Source of the DNA: an uncultured Lachnospiraceae bacterium | Lineage (GTDB): Bacteria; Bacillota; Clostridia; Lachnospirales; Lachnospiraceae | Assembly (NCBI GenBank): GCA_902779355.1 | Contig: CACZBF010000005.1 | Coordinates: forward strand, 62,001 to 126,000 | DNA length: 64,000 bases | Direction of reading: 5' to 3' | Part shown: piece after piece, positions 34,374-43,139 of the stretch | Layout: each line of letters starts with the position of its first letter | Position numbering within the stretch: position 1 is the first letter of the stretch | Program-made: the position numbers and the translations under genes | Notes under the pieces: generated by a model | Told to the model about the DNA's origin: nothing | What the model saw: the letters and a program-made list of their open reading frames with translations, nothing else | Database searches by the model: none

Positions 34374-34548
34374 ATTGTCAGAACTTGGTGAATTGACAGA
34401 AGAGGGAAGAAAACGGATTCAGGAGGCTTCAAGAAAACCAATTATTTTCGATGAGGACTGTCCGGAAAGTACGCCGGAGATGCTGAGAGAATTTCAAAAA
34501 GCGGCAGCGGAACGGAACCGGAGAAATCAAAAAAAAAACCAAGGATGA
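34357..34548 (+). CDS. brnA: Antitoxin partner of BrnT
   Basis: 63 residues, starting at ATGATG with GAGGAG upstream, inside the toxin's last codons. The sequence YKLSELGELTEEGRKRIQEA then KPIIFDEDCPESTPEMLREF is the type seen beside Firmicute BrnT toxins; the usual BrnA ribbon-helix-helix is not obvious, so the symbol rests on position. It probably binds the toxin and the promoter at 33945. Confidence 0.7.
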   Translation: MMVTYKLSELGELTEEGRKRIQEASRKPIIFDEDCPESTPEMLREFQKAAAERNRRNQKKNQG

Positions 34549-34574
34549 TTGTGAGAAAATGAAGAAATCAAGAC

Positions 34575-34618
34575 ACTCCCGATGTAAAGTATGAAATCGC
34601 TTTGCAGAGGGAGTTTTT
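34575..34618 (+). terminator. Hairpin and T-run containing the 19 bp motif, before the HAD gene
   Basis: ACTCCC (34575-34580)/GGGAGT (34609-34614) with an inner GTAAAG/CTTTGC stem (one G-T pair), then TTTTT. The next start codon is 12 bases on with no ribosome binding site, so it ends the toxin-antitoxin transcript or acts as an attenuator. Confidence 0.65.
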
Positions 34619-34629
34619 GTATATAAACA

Positions 34630-36732
34630 ATGCAGGATAAATACCAGATCGAGATAGATGAGTTTCGAGAGCGATTTTCCGACTTTCAGGATCAGCGGAT
34701 CATACTGTATGGGATCGGTCGTTATACTGCTACGATCCTGAATGGGATCAGCGACTATCATTTCGTGGGCTTGATGGACAAAGATCCTGATAATATCGGA
34801 AAAACCGTGTTTGATCTTCCGATCCTTGACGCGAAGGAGGCAGAGAAAAAGGGCGACCTGATCGTGATCAATACGTCCGAGACATACTGGAACGTGATCT
34901 TTAACAGGATCAAGGATATCCGGATACCTGTTTACTACAAAAACGGAGAAAGAGCAGAAGAAAAGCAAGAACAAAGACGGGAAAATCCATATAGACATCT
35001 CTCAAAGGAGGAATTGTATCAAAGGATAGATATCGCCGATGTGATAACAGTGGACTTCTTTGAAACACTTTTTATGCGCCGTGTCTGTAACCCGAGAGAT
35101 GTATTTAAACTTCTGGAAATAGAATTTGAGGCAGAGTGGCAGCAAGATCTATCATATACCGAGGTTCGGAACCAGGCGATCCACGATATCCGGGAGAATT
35201 ATACATTTGACGAATTGTATGACAGGATCATAGAGCTCACCGGACTTCCGAAAACGTTTGCTGAGCGGATAAAGAAAAGGGAACTGGAGCTTGAGGAAGA
35301 GCTGCTCGTGTTAAGGCAGACAGTGGCTGAAAGCATAGCTTATGCCATATCAAAAGGCAAAGAAGTCTTTATCATCAGTGATATGTATCTGCCGAAGGAG
35401 TTTTATCTTAGGCTGATACGGAAGGAAAAGCTTTCGATTGAGGAAGATCATATCCTGATCTCCTGCGAATTGGACAGGGACAAAAAAAGTGGTTCCATAT
35501 GGGAATGGTTTCGCCAAAAGATCGGAAAACATAGCGTTTTGCATATCGGTGATAACGAGAAGGCGGATGTTGAAATACCCAGAGAATACGGGATAGAGAC
35601 GTATCAAACACCGGCATCCTGGAGTCTTGCCAGACAATCCTCTATAGAGGGAGTGACTTCCCGGATCACGGATCTTTATACTTCGCTTATTATGGGGGCG
35701 GTATTTTCGGAACTGTTTGGCGATCCGTTTTCATTGAAAGATGAGAATGGCGTGACAGTGATAGCGAATGAAGAAACCATGGGCTATTGCGTATTTGGAC
35801 CGGTGGTACTGACATTCCTGCTCTGGCTGCTTCGTAAAGGCGAACACGATGGCATAGGCAGATTCGTGTTTATGTCGAGAGACGGGTACCTACTGCAAAA
35901 GGACTTTCTGGAGCTGTGTGAGGCGCTTGGGATTGAAAGGGATACCTGCTATATAGGAATTTCCAGGCAACTCGCAATGACGGCATCGATAGAAACAAGG
36001 GATGACCTGTTGGATTTTCTGCATATGCCGTATTCCGGGAGCGTATCGGAGTTGTTTGAAGACAGGCTTGGAATCAGTGGGGTGGACGCCGAGACTGAGG
36101 AAGGTGCGATCGAGAAATATGTTGGTAGCTATGAAGGCGAGATATGGGAAAACATCAACAGGATCAGGGCAGAATATATCAGCTATCTGAATGGGTTTGA
36201 GCTTGGCGAAACCAGTGCGGTTGTTGATCTGGGCTTTTACGGAAACAACCAGAGATTCCTGAATAAGTTAACCGGTAAGGCTATGCCCGGATATTATTTC
36301 AACGCAAACCTTTCCGAAAAGAATGAAAACACCAGACATCAGAAAATGAGTGCCTGTTTTCAGGGCATGGATGATCCAACGGGTCAGAACAGTCAGGTAT
36401 TAAAAAGAATGATATTCATCGAAAGCTTTCTGACGGCACCGTATGGGATGGTAAAAGAGGTAAAAAAGGACGGAACCTTCCTCACGGCTCCAGTCAAGGA
36501 GAATCAAAAGCACTTTGACGTAAAAGAGCGGATTAATGATGGTGTGAAGAGATTTATCCGTGATGTTGCAGAGAAGATAGAAAGATACCGGGTAAAGCTG
36601 GATATTCCGTTTGTGGATGCTTTTTACGGACTTTGCTTTGACGGATCGATCAAGTATTCAGATACGATCAAAGGCAGCTTTTATAATGACAATGCCATGA
36701 TGAACCGTTTGGAATCGATGCTGTTTTATTAA
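34630..36732 (+). CDS. HAD-superfamily protein with N-terminal Rossmann-like domain
   Basis: 700 residues. Residues 20-110 are the island's Rossmann-like domain (RIILYGIGRYTATILNGI, FVGLMDKDPDN). From about 135 a HAD hydrolase core follows: DVITVDFFETLFMRRV (DxxxT/F motif I), KEVFIISDMYLPKEFY and VLHIGDNEKADVEIPREYGI (GDN, motif IV). The last 300 residues contain RFVFMSRDGYLLQKDFLELC, as in COG5610-type proteins of polysaccharide loci. It may dephosphorylate a sugar precursor. No Shine-Dalgarno is seen; a TATATAAA stretch lies just before the ATG. Confidence 0.72.
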   Translation: MQDKYQIEIDEFRERFSDFQDQRIILYGIGRYTATILNGISDYHFVGLMDKDPDNIGKTVFDLPILDAKEAEKKGDLIVINTSETYWNVIFNRIKDIRIPVYYKNGERAEEKQEQRRENPYRHLSKEELYQRIDIADVITVDFFETLFMRRVCNPRDVFKLLEIEFEAEWQQDLSYTEVRNQAIHDIRENYTFDELYDRIIELTGLPKTFAERIKKRELELEEELLVLRQTVAESIAYAISKGKEVFIISDMYLPKEFYLRLIRKEKLSIEEDHILISCELDRDKKSGSIWEWFRQKIGKHSVLHIGDNEKADVEIPREYGIETYQTPASWSLARQSSIEGVTSRITDLYTSLIMGAVFSELFGDPFSLKDENGVTVIANEETMGYCVFGPVVLTFLLWLLRKGEHDGIGRFVFMSRDGYLLQKDFLELCEALGIERDTCYIGISRQLAMTASIETRDDLLDFLHMPYSGSVSELFEDRLGISGVDAETEEGAIEKYVGSYEGEIWENINRIRAEYISYLNGFELGETSAVVDLGFYGNNQRFLNKLTGKAMPGYYFNANLSEKNENTRHQKMSACFQGMDDPTGQNSQVLKRMIFIESFLTAPYGMVKEVKKDGTFLTAPVKENQKHFDVKERINDGVKRFIRDVAEKIERYRVKLDIPFVDAFYGLCFDGSIKYSDTIKGSFYNDNAMMNRLESMLFY

Positions 36733-36742
36733 CAAAGGAAAA

Positions 36743-37870
36743 ATGCGCACAGATATCGGAAGACTGACAAAAGATTGGGACGAAATCAATAGTGTTGTAC
36801 CTTATGGAGTTGGGATCGTAGGGAGGATCTGCCAAACGCTCTTTGAAAAGGTCGATCTTAATATTCCGTTTGTGATTGATCGCGATCCGCAAAAACAGAA
36901 TACAACCTGGATGGGAGCGCCGGTCATATCATTTGAGGAAGCAAAAGAGAAGCTGCAGGGGTACAAGATCGTTGTTATGACCGGACATGACGCGTATGGC
37001 CATATTTCCACTTTTTTGGAAGAGCAGGGTTTGGAAGAATTCAAGGATTTCTGCAATGTGGGACAGTTTATGTCCGACTGGTTCTGGTCGGCAAAACGGA
37101 TGAACTGTGTATTCCATGTGGATATGACGATCACGACGAGATGTACGCTGAATTGCAGGAACTGCAATCTGTTCATACCTTATCACAAGGAGAAACTGGA
37201 TTTTTCGTTTGAGGAGCTGAAGAAAAGCATAGATCTTTTTTTCGAAAGGGTCGACTTCGTAACCTATTTCGGATTGATCGGCGGAGAGACTTTCCTGCAT
37301 CCGGAGCTGACCAAATATATACAGTACCTTGGAGAACATTATCGTGATCAGATCGGTCGCATTACGGTTGTCACAAATGGAACTGTTTCACCGACGGATG
37401 AATTGCTGGATGCGATAAAAAAATATGAAATGTATTTGAGCGTCAGCGACTATACAGATGTTGTCCCTTATGGTGAAAAAATGGATCGGTTCATCGACCG
37501 GGTCAGAGAAAAAGACATTGATTATGCGAGAAACGATTCTATTGTATGGACGGATTTTGGGTTTCCGGAGCACCCGGTTAAGAGAACACCTGAGGAACTG
37601 GAGTACCATCTCGACAGCTGCCGGCCGAACTGGAACGCACTGCATGGAGGAAGGTTCTATTACTGCAATGTTTCCTGGTGCGCAGAGCAGAGCGGTAGAT
37701 TTCGCCTTCAGCCGGAAGATTATCTGGAGTTGGAAAGAATAGATCCGGATGATAAGGAGGCTTGCCGCGAGATCGTAAAACTCAGCAGGGGAACCAGCAG
37801 CTTTTGCCGGATCTGCGGAGGCTGCGGGAAAGATAATACGAATTATGTGAAAACCGGGGTACAGATGTAG
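36743..37870 (+). CDS. Radical SAM protein with N-terminal Rossmann-like domain (type B, solitary)
   Basis: 375 residues. Residues 15-110 are Rossmann-like (VVPYGVGIVGRICQTLFE, FVIDRDPQK). The radical SAM cluster is C134-TLN-C138-RN-C141, followed by LIGGETFLHPEL (GGE motif). The C-terminus has a Cys cluster (CRICGGCGKD) that may hold an auxiliary FeS centre. AAGGAAAA precedes the ATG. Related enzymes often modify sugars or peptides; with glycosyltransferases around it, a role in making an unusual sugar or glycan substituent is inferred. Confidence 0.8.
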   Translation: MRTDIGRLTKDWDEINSVVPYGVGIVGRICQTLFEKVDLNIPFVIDRDPQKQNTTWMGAPVISFEEAKEKLQGYKIVVMTGHDAYGHISTFLEEQGLEEFKDFCNVGQFMSDWFWSAKRMNCVFHVDMTITTRCTLNCRNCNLFIPYHKEKLDFSFEELKKSIDLFFERVDFVTYFGLIGGETFLHPELTKYIQYLGEHYRDQIGRITVVTNGTVSPTDELLDAIKKYEMYLSVSDYTDVVPYGEKMDRFIDRVREKDIDYARNDSIVWTDFGFPEHPVKRTPEELEYHLDSCRPNWNALHGGRFYYCNVSWCAEQSGRFRLQPEDYLELERIDPDDKEACREIVKLSRGTSSFCRICGGCGKDNTNYVKTGVQM

Positions 37871-37899
37871 CGGAGCCCGGAACCGAATGTTTTTTTAGT

Positions 37900-37927
37900 A
37901 CTTTGATAATTTCATATTTTACATCGG
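37900..37927 (-). repeat. 19 bp dispersed motif, copy 3 (left of small-gene cassette)
   Basis: On the minus strand CCGATGTAAAATATGAAAT, then TATCAAAGT. It is the left partner of the motif at 38311. Confidence 0.6.
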
Positions 37928-38011
37928 AACCTCAAGTCGGTACATTCAATGACTATGTGATTATTGAAAAGAGAAGAATCACCGAAGAAATCGAGGATGA
38001 GTGGGGGGCAT

Positions 38012-38275
38012 ATGATGACAAGTGATGTAAAAACAGAACTGATATCAGAATTAAAAATGATTTGGAACAATAAGGATTTTGTATGCGGAGCCATGAGCAA
38101 TGCCGGATCAGAAGCGGCTTGGAAGAAGATGCTGGATTATATTCAGACGGCAAAAAGACACGGCGAATCTGTTTCTTCGGATGAGATTTTGCTGATGTCG
38201 CTGGATGTAGGGAATACTGATTCTCAGATAGAACGGGTTTCTCAAAGAAAGAGCGTAAAAATAGCGATGCTGTAA
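38012..38275 (+). CDS. Small protein of unknown function
   Basis: 87 residues starting at ATGATG after GGGGGG; longer starts at 37964 or 37997 are possible. The sequence (TSDVKTELISELKMIWNNKD, then NAGSEAAWKKMLDYIQTAK) is helical, soluble and not recognised. Just upstream a start-less reading frame ends at 38025 (VIIEKRRITEEIEDEWGAYD), overlapping this start the way antitoxin and toxin genes overlap, so this may be what remains of a two-gene cassette. It lies between inverted copies of the 19 bp motif, as the BrnT pair does. Confidence 0.5.
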   Translation: MMTSDVKTELISELKMIWNNKDFVCGAMSNAGSEAAWKKMLDYIQTAKRHGESVSSDEILLMSLDVGNTDSQIERVSQRKSVKIAML

Positions 38276-38306
38276 AACAAGGATAACTGAATAAATAACG
38301 ATTTGT

Positions 38307-38350
38307 AATCCCGATGTAAAGTATGGAGTAGGCTTTGCGTCGGGATTTTT
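38307..38350 (+). terminator. Hairpin and T-run containing the 19 bp motif, before radical SAM genes
   Basis: AATCCCGA (38307-38314)/TCGGGATT (38340-38347) with inner GTAAAG/CTTTGC, then T-run. It has the same build as the hairpin at 34575. Confidence 0.75.
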
Positions 38351-38381
38351 AATTGAAAACAGATAGATAGGGGGATTAGCA

Positions 38382-39569
38382 ATGCTTTATGATCAACTAA
38401 TACATGATGTGAAACAGCTAAAAGAATCCAAGCGTTTTGTATATATTTATGGAGCGGGTTTTTACGGACAAGATATTTTTCGTGTTTTACAAAGAAATGG
38501 AATTGATATAGATGGTTTTTTGGTTACAGAGAGTGCTGAGAAAAAAAGTATCTTCGATAAACCAATATTTATCGCGCGGGAAAAGATGGATGAGGATATT
38601 GGTATAGTCTTGGGATTAAGCGATATATATGCTGAAGAAGTGTCGGAGTATCTAAGAAGTAATGGCGTTAAAACAACAGACATAGTGAATGGCGGAATAT
38701 ATATCACTAAAAGCGGAGGAAGAGAAAACCTTAGAAAAGCTCCTGTTTTGGAGATAACTCCTGTTTTGGGATGTAGTGTAAACTGTAGATTCTGTCCGCA
38801 GGAAGTGATTGTAAGGGAGTATTTTAAAAACGATAAAAATAGAAAACGTGAGATGACGATGAAAGACTTTGCCATCTATATGAATCATACATCATGTGAT
38901 TGTGACATTATGTTTGCTGGCATGGCAGAACCATTTCTTAATCCCCATTGTGTCGAGATGGTGAAGATGGCGTGTGAAGCAGGCCGTAAGGTTTCGTTGT
39001 ATACTACATTAGTAGGTGCAACAAAAACGGATGTAGGAAAAATACTAGAGCTTCCAATCTATTATGTCACTCTTCATGTGGCTGATAAATTTGGATATGC
39101 GCATATTCCGCTGACGGAAGACTATTATCAGAACGTAGAAAGGTTGATTCTAGCGAGAAAGGAAGATGGAAAACCATTTGTTGATTTTGTAAATTGCCAG
39201 GCGGAGCCAGATGAACGTGTTGCTGAGATATGCAGAGGAAGGGTTGAGGTGATGTCCTCAGTACAGGATCGAGCAGGAAATCTAGAAGACCCTAATCTAC
39301 AGAGAAGGGAAAAAGATTTGAGACCAGACGAAAAGATTATGTGTTCTTTTTGTGGGCCGAGATTGACAAACAATGTCGTGCTGCCTGATGGAACAGTTCT
39401 GATTTGCAATATGGATTACGGGATGAAACACGTATTGGGAAACCTCTTGGAGAATGATCTGGAGACAATACGTAACAGTGGTGAGTTGGACAGAATATTG
39501 AAGGGAATGAATGGGGATTCCAAAATAGATGTGCTTTGCCGAAAATGTCTATTAGCGAGGAGAGCATGA
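38382..39569 (+). CDS. Radical SAM/SPASM-like protein with Rossmann-like N-terminus (type A, copy 1)
   Basis: 395 residues. Residues 15-105 Rossmann-like (RFVYIYGAGFYGQDIFRVLQ). Radical SAM cluster C131-SVN-C135-RF-C138, in GCSVNCRFCPQEV. The C-terminal part (SFCGPRLTNNVVLPDGTVLI, CNMDYGMKHVLGNLLEND, LCRKCLLARR) has the SPASM-like layout with extra Cys ligands. AGGGGG lies before the ATG. It overlaps the following type B gene by four bases (ATGA). The A-B pair is repeated at 41961-44263. Confidence 0.8.
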   Translation: MLYDQLIHDVKQLKESKRFVYIYGAGFYGQDIFRVLQRNGIDIDGFLVTESAEKKSIFDKPIFIAREKMDEDIGIVLGLSDIYAEEVSEYLRSNGVKTTDIVNGGIYITKSGGRENLRKAPVLEITPVLGCSVNCRFCPQEVIVREYFKNDKNRKREMTMKDFAIYMNHTSCDCDIMFAGMAEPFLNPHCVEMVKMACEAGRKVSLYTTLVGATKTDVGKILELPIYYVTLHVADKFGYAHIPLTEDYYQNVERLILARKEDGKPFVDFVNCQAEPDERVAEICRGRVEVMSSVQDRAGNLEDPNLQRREKDLRPDEKIMCSFCGPRLTNNVVLPDGTVLICNMDYGMKHVLGNLLENDLETIRNSGELDRILKGMNGDSKIDVLCRKCLLARRA

Positions 39570-40705
39570 TGATGGTAGACGGTAAGACATGGAATGACGT
39601 GAAACGGATTGCGATATACGGATTTGGACGCCAAGGAAAAGGATATATTTCACAGTTTGAAAATGAATTTGAAATAACGGCAATTATTGATAATGGGAAA
39701 AACCAAGAAAAGTTCTATAGAGAAATACCAATCGTCACACTAGAAACATATGTTTCAGCGTTTCCGAAATCTCTGATCATCGTTACGGCGGCGGGGAAGG
39801 CTTATACTGAAATCAGAGAGAGCCTATCTGTGTTGGGGATGATAGAAAACATTGATTATGCTGATGCAGATGTTTTTCAAATGCTTCGGGGTTGGGAGAA
39901 GAATAGATCTATCAATCTTGGAAGATTATCAATTCCAATTACGGAGAGATGTACTTTACGATGTAAAAATTGTATTACACATATGCCCTATTTTTCAGAA
40001 CCTCAAGATTATAGAATTCAGGATTTGAGAGATGATTTTCAACGACTATTTCAAATGGTGGATTATATTGGATGTTTGAATATAGTTGGAGGAGAACCCT
40101 TTTTAAATCACGAGTTATATGAAGTGTTAGATGAACTTGACATAGAGTATAAAGACCAAATCGGACAGATTATTATTATTACAAATGGAACTGTGCTGCC
40201 GGATTCAAAAACGATGGAGAAAATTGCAAGTCTTGATAAGGTAGAGGTGAGAATTAGCGATTATTCACAAACAATTCCATATGCAAATAGAATTGAAAAG
40301 TTAATAGATTCTTTTCAAGAAAAAAGAGTTCGATACACTATAGAGAAGTTTGAACGCTGGCTATACATGGGTTTTCCGAAGGATTGTATAAGTGTTTCAA
40401 ACACAACAGACGGAATTTATGAACATATGATGGAGTGCAATGGGCGCTGTCAGTTTTTTAGTAAAGGACGGTATTATTATTGTTCAAGACAATGGGCGGC
40501 AGAGAAGGCATTTGGAATGGAGCTTGTGTCAGATGACATAGTAGATTTGAGGGTTTTAAATGATTTTGAAATGAGCAAAGAAGTAAAAAAGAAGAAACTG
40601 TTAGACTATCATCTTGGTCGATTTACAAGGGGTTACTGTGATTATTGCAATAAATGCTGGGGGTTTGATCAGGGACAAGAAATAAAAGCAGCTGAACAGG
40701 TGTAG
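39566..40705 (+). CDS. Radical SAM protein with Rossmann-like N-terminus (type B, copy 1)
   Basis: 379 residues. The start lies in ATGATGATG overlapping the previous stop, with GCGAGGAG upstream. Residues 10-105 Rossmann-like (RIAIYGFGRQGKGYISQFEN, ITAIIDNGK). Cluster C129-TLR-C133-KN-C136, then LNIVGGEPFLNHELYEVLDE and the C-terminal CDYCNKCWG. Its closest relatives in the window are at 36743 and 43136. It is translationally coupled to the type A enzyme, which suggests the two act together or in sequence. Confidence 0.8.
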   Translation: MMMVDGKTWNDVKRIAIYGFGRQGKGYISQFENEFEITAIIDNGKNQEKFYREIPIVTLETYVSAFPKSLIIVTAAGKAYTEIRESLSVLGMIENIDYADADVFQMLRGWEKNRSINLGRLSIPITERCTLRCKNCITHMPYFSEPQDYRIQDLRDDFQRLFQMVDYIGCLNIVGGEPFLNHELYEVLDELDIEYKDQIGQIIIITNGTVLPDSKTMEKIASLDKVEVRISDYSQTIPYANRIEKLIDSFQEKRVRYTIEKFERWLYMGFPKDCISVSNTTDGIYEHMMECNGRCQFFSKGRYYYCSRQWAAEKAFGMELVSDDIVDLRVLNDFEMSKEVKKKKLLDYHLGRFTRGYCDYCNKCWGFDQGQEIKAAEQV

Positions 40706-40707
40706 CT

Positions 40708-41928
40708 ATGGAAAAGGGATTGTATATGTCAGATGAACCATTGATTAGTATTCTTGTGCCAATATATAACATTGTGGACTATGTTGAAAAGTGCATAAAT
40801 AGTATTATTATGCAATCCTATCAAAGGATTGAAATCATATTGGTTGATGACGGATCGACCGATGGATCTAGTGATATCTGTGATAGATATAAAAAAAAGG
40901 ACTCAAGAATAAAGGTGATTCATAAAGAGAATGGTGGGCTAGTTAGCGCGAGAAAAGCTGGAGCCGAGATGGCTACGGGTGATTATATTCTGAATGTTGA
41001 TGGTGATGATTGGATTGAGCAAGATAGGATAGAGCATGCTGTATGTGCTATAAAAAGAGACCCCGTAGATATTGTGTATCTTGATGGGATATCAAAAGAC
41101 AGACAAAGTGGTTCTTTTTGTATAAAAAGTAGTAAGAATATCGCCGGTACATACAGAGGGACGCAATTAACGACAGAAATTGTACAGTTATTTATACAAA
41201 AAAAATGTTTCAAGCGAGAAATGGGGTTTGGGATTTTCTGTTACTGTGTGAAACGCGAACTATACAAAATTAATCAAAGTTTAGTAAAGGATACTATTTC
41301 TCAAGGAGAAGACCAACTATTAGTGTATTTTTTGCTTACAAGTGGTGATTCTATTACAATAATAGATTCACCAACATATCATTATGTAGAACGGACTTCA
41401 TCATTGTCTTTTATCTCTAACCATAGTGAATATCATGGGATAGCAGAAATATATAAATGCATGAAGAAGCGAAATATAGAATTCGAGAACAAGAAGGAAT
41501 TAGATGAGCTAATCGTTTTCTACGTTGTTCGACAGTTGTTGGTCTGCGATTATTACATTTTCCAGGATTCAAAATATCATTATCTATACCCATATACAAA
41601 AGTTGAACAAGGGGAGAGAATTATTGTATATGGTGCAGGTCAATTTGGAAGGAGACTTGTTGATAGTATTGAGAAGAATAAAGAGTATCAATTAGTTGCA
41701 TGGGTAGATAAAAACACTAGTATGAATGATAGAGTGGTGAGCGTAAATAAGATTAAAGAGTTTATATTTGATCATATTATAATTGCAATTGTAGACTATG
41801 ATTTGGCATATGAAATACGAGACGAGATAGCCAGGTTGGGAATAAGTCATACAAAAATTGCAATGATGGACTCCAACGTTATTTGTGAGGAAAACTTACC
41901 TGAACGATTTTTGAAAATGTTGAAATGA
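40708..41928 (+). CDS. Family 2 glycosyltransferase with C-terminal Rossmann-like domain
   Basis: 406 residues. N-terminal GT-A core: LISILVPIYNIVDYVEKCIN, DDGSTDGSSDICDRY, YILNVDGDDWIEQ. From about 300, ERIIVYGAGQFGRRLVDSIE and LVAWVDKNTSMND form the same Rossmann-like domain that is N-terminal in the radical SAM proteins next door. Two bases separate it from the previous stop; an ATG at 40726 is an alternative start. Codon use is AT-rich compared with the flagellar genes. Confidence 0.82.
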   Translation: MEKGLYMSDEPLISILVPIYNIVDYVEKCINSIIMQSYQRIEIILVDDGSTDGSSDICDRYKKKDSRIKVIHKENGGLVSARKAGAEMATGDYILNVDGDDWIEQDRIEHAVCAIKRDPVDIVYLDGISKDRQSGSFCIKSSKNIAGTYRGTQLTTEIVQLFIQKKCFKREMGFGIFCYCVKRELYKINQSLVKDTISQGEDQLLVYFLLTSGDSITIIDSPTYHYVERTSSLSFISNHSEYHGIAEIYKCMKKRNIEFENKKELDELIVFYVVRQLLVCDYYIFQDSKYHYLYPYTKVEQGERIIVYGAGQFGRRLVDSIEKNKEYQLVAWVDKNTSMNDRVVSVNKIKEFIFDHIIIAIVDYDLAYEIRDEIARLGISHTKIAMMDSNVICEENLPERFLKMLK

Positions 41929-41960
41929 CTTATGTGTAGATGACAAGAAAAGGGGGAGCA

Positions 41961-43139
41961 ATGGATATCTATATTTTTGGAGCAGGGAGAGTGGGAGAGC
42001 TTCTTTTACGTAGATTAAGGAAGGAGAATAAACTAATTCATGGTTTTTGTGTGTCGAATATAGATACAAATATGAATGAAGTGGATGGAAAGCCTGTAGT
42101 ATCGGTAGACCAATTAGTAGAGGAAAGTGAGCGTGTTCAATTATATATTGCTGTTTTAGAACGTGGAGAAAAGACAATTGAAAAAGAATTGAGGGCAAAA
42201 GGATTCAAAAATATTGTTCCGTTAGATGAAAGTGTTTTGGAGCAAGATGATTTTTCAGAACATCGAAAAAAAGCCCCAATTATTGAAGTCACAGTGCAGA
42301 TGGGCTGTTCAGTTAATTGCAGATATTGCCCACAAGAAACATTACTTCATAGTTATTATAAACAAGACACAAGGCGTCAGTCAAAGATGTCTTTTGGGGA
42401 ATACAAAGTGTATTTAGATATGCTTCCGTATAATTGTATTTTGGATTTCTCTGGCTTTGCGGAACCTTTTTTGAATTCTGAGGCTATAGAGATGATGGAG
42501 TATGCAGATGAACAGAATCGAGAGATGACGCTCTTTACAACATTGCAAGGGCTTGATATGGGAGGACTTAAAAGAATAATCAATCTACAGTTTTCCTATG
42601 TGGTACTTCATGTTGCGGATATAGATGGGTTTTCTAGAATTCCTGTCACAGCCGAATACTTGGAGATGTTAGACTATATTATTCAGATGAAGAAAAAGGA
42701 CGGGAGACCATTTGTGGACTCGGCAAATTGTCAGAGTCAGCCAAGCAGAGAAGTATTAGCGGTTACAAATGGGAAATTGAGAATATATTGTGAAATGCAG
42801 GATAGAGCAGGGAATTTGGAGAATGATGATCATTCGCTTTCGTTTGGTAATCAATCCGGGGAATTGTATTGTGACCGCGCAGTAAACACAGATCATTTTG
42901 TTCTTCTTCCAGATGGGACTGTTGTTCTTTGTTGTAATGATTATGGGATGCAACATGTTCTTGGAAATCTTAAGAATCAATCCTATGAAGATATCATACA
43001 TGGGGAACCGTTTTTAAATGTGAAACGTGCAATGCATATTGATGAATCGTTACCATTGCTTTGCAGAAAGTGTATGTACGCTAAGTCGGTAGTAAAAAAC
43101 GTCTATAACAAAGAAACCGTTAAAGGATTAATTGAATGA
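41961..43139 (+). CDS. Radical SAM/SPASM-like protein with Rossmann-like N-terminus (type A, copy 2)
   Basis: 392 residues from the ATG preceded by AGGGGGAG. Residues 1-95 Rossmann-like (MDIYIFGAGRVGELLLRRLR). Cluster C116-SVN-C120-RY-C123 (GCSVNCRYCPQET). The middle (FSGFAEPFLNSEAIEMMEYA) and the C-terminal half (LPDGTVVLCCNDYGMQHVLG, LCRKCMYAKS) match type A copy 1 closely. It overlaps the following type B gene by four bases, reproducing the arrangement at 38382-40705. Confidence 0.8.
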   Translation: MDIYIFGAGRVGELLLRRLRKENKLIHGFCVSNIDTNMNEVDGKPVVSVDQLVEESERVQLYIAVLERGEKTIEKELRAKGFKNIVPLDESVLEQDDFSEHRKKAPIIEVTVQMGCSVNCRYCPQETLLHSYYKQDTRRQSKMSFGEYKVYLDMLPYNCILDFSGFAEPFLNSEAIEMMEYADEQNREMTLFTTLQGLDMGGLKRIINLQFSYVVLHVADIDGFSRIPVTAEYLEMLDYIIQMKKKDGRPFVDSANCQSQPSREVLAVTNGKLRIYCEMQDRAGNLENDDHSLSFGNQSGELYCDRAVNTDHFVLLPDGTVVLCCNDYGMQHVLGNLKNQSYEDIIHGEPFLNVKRAMHIDESLPLLCRKCMYAKSVVKNVYNKETVKGLIE

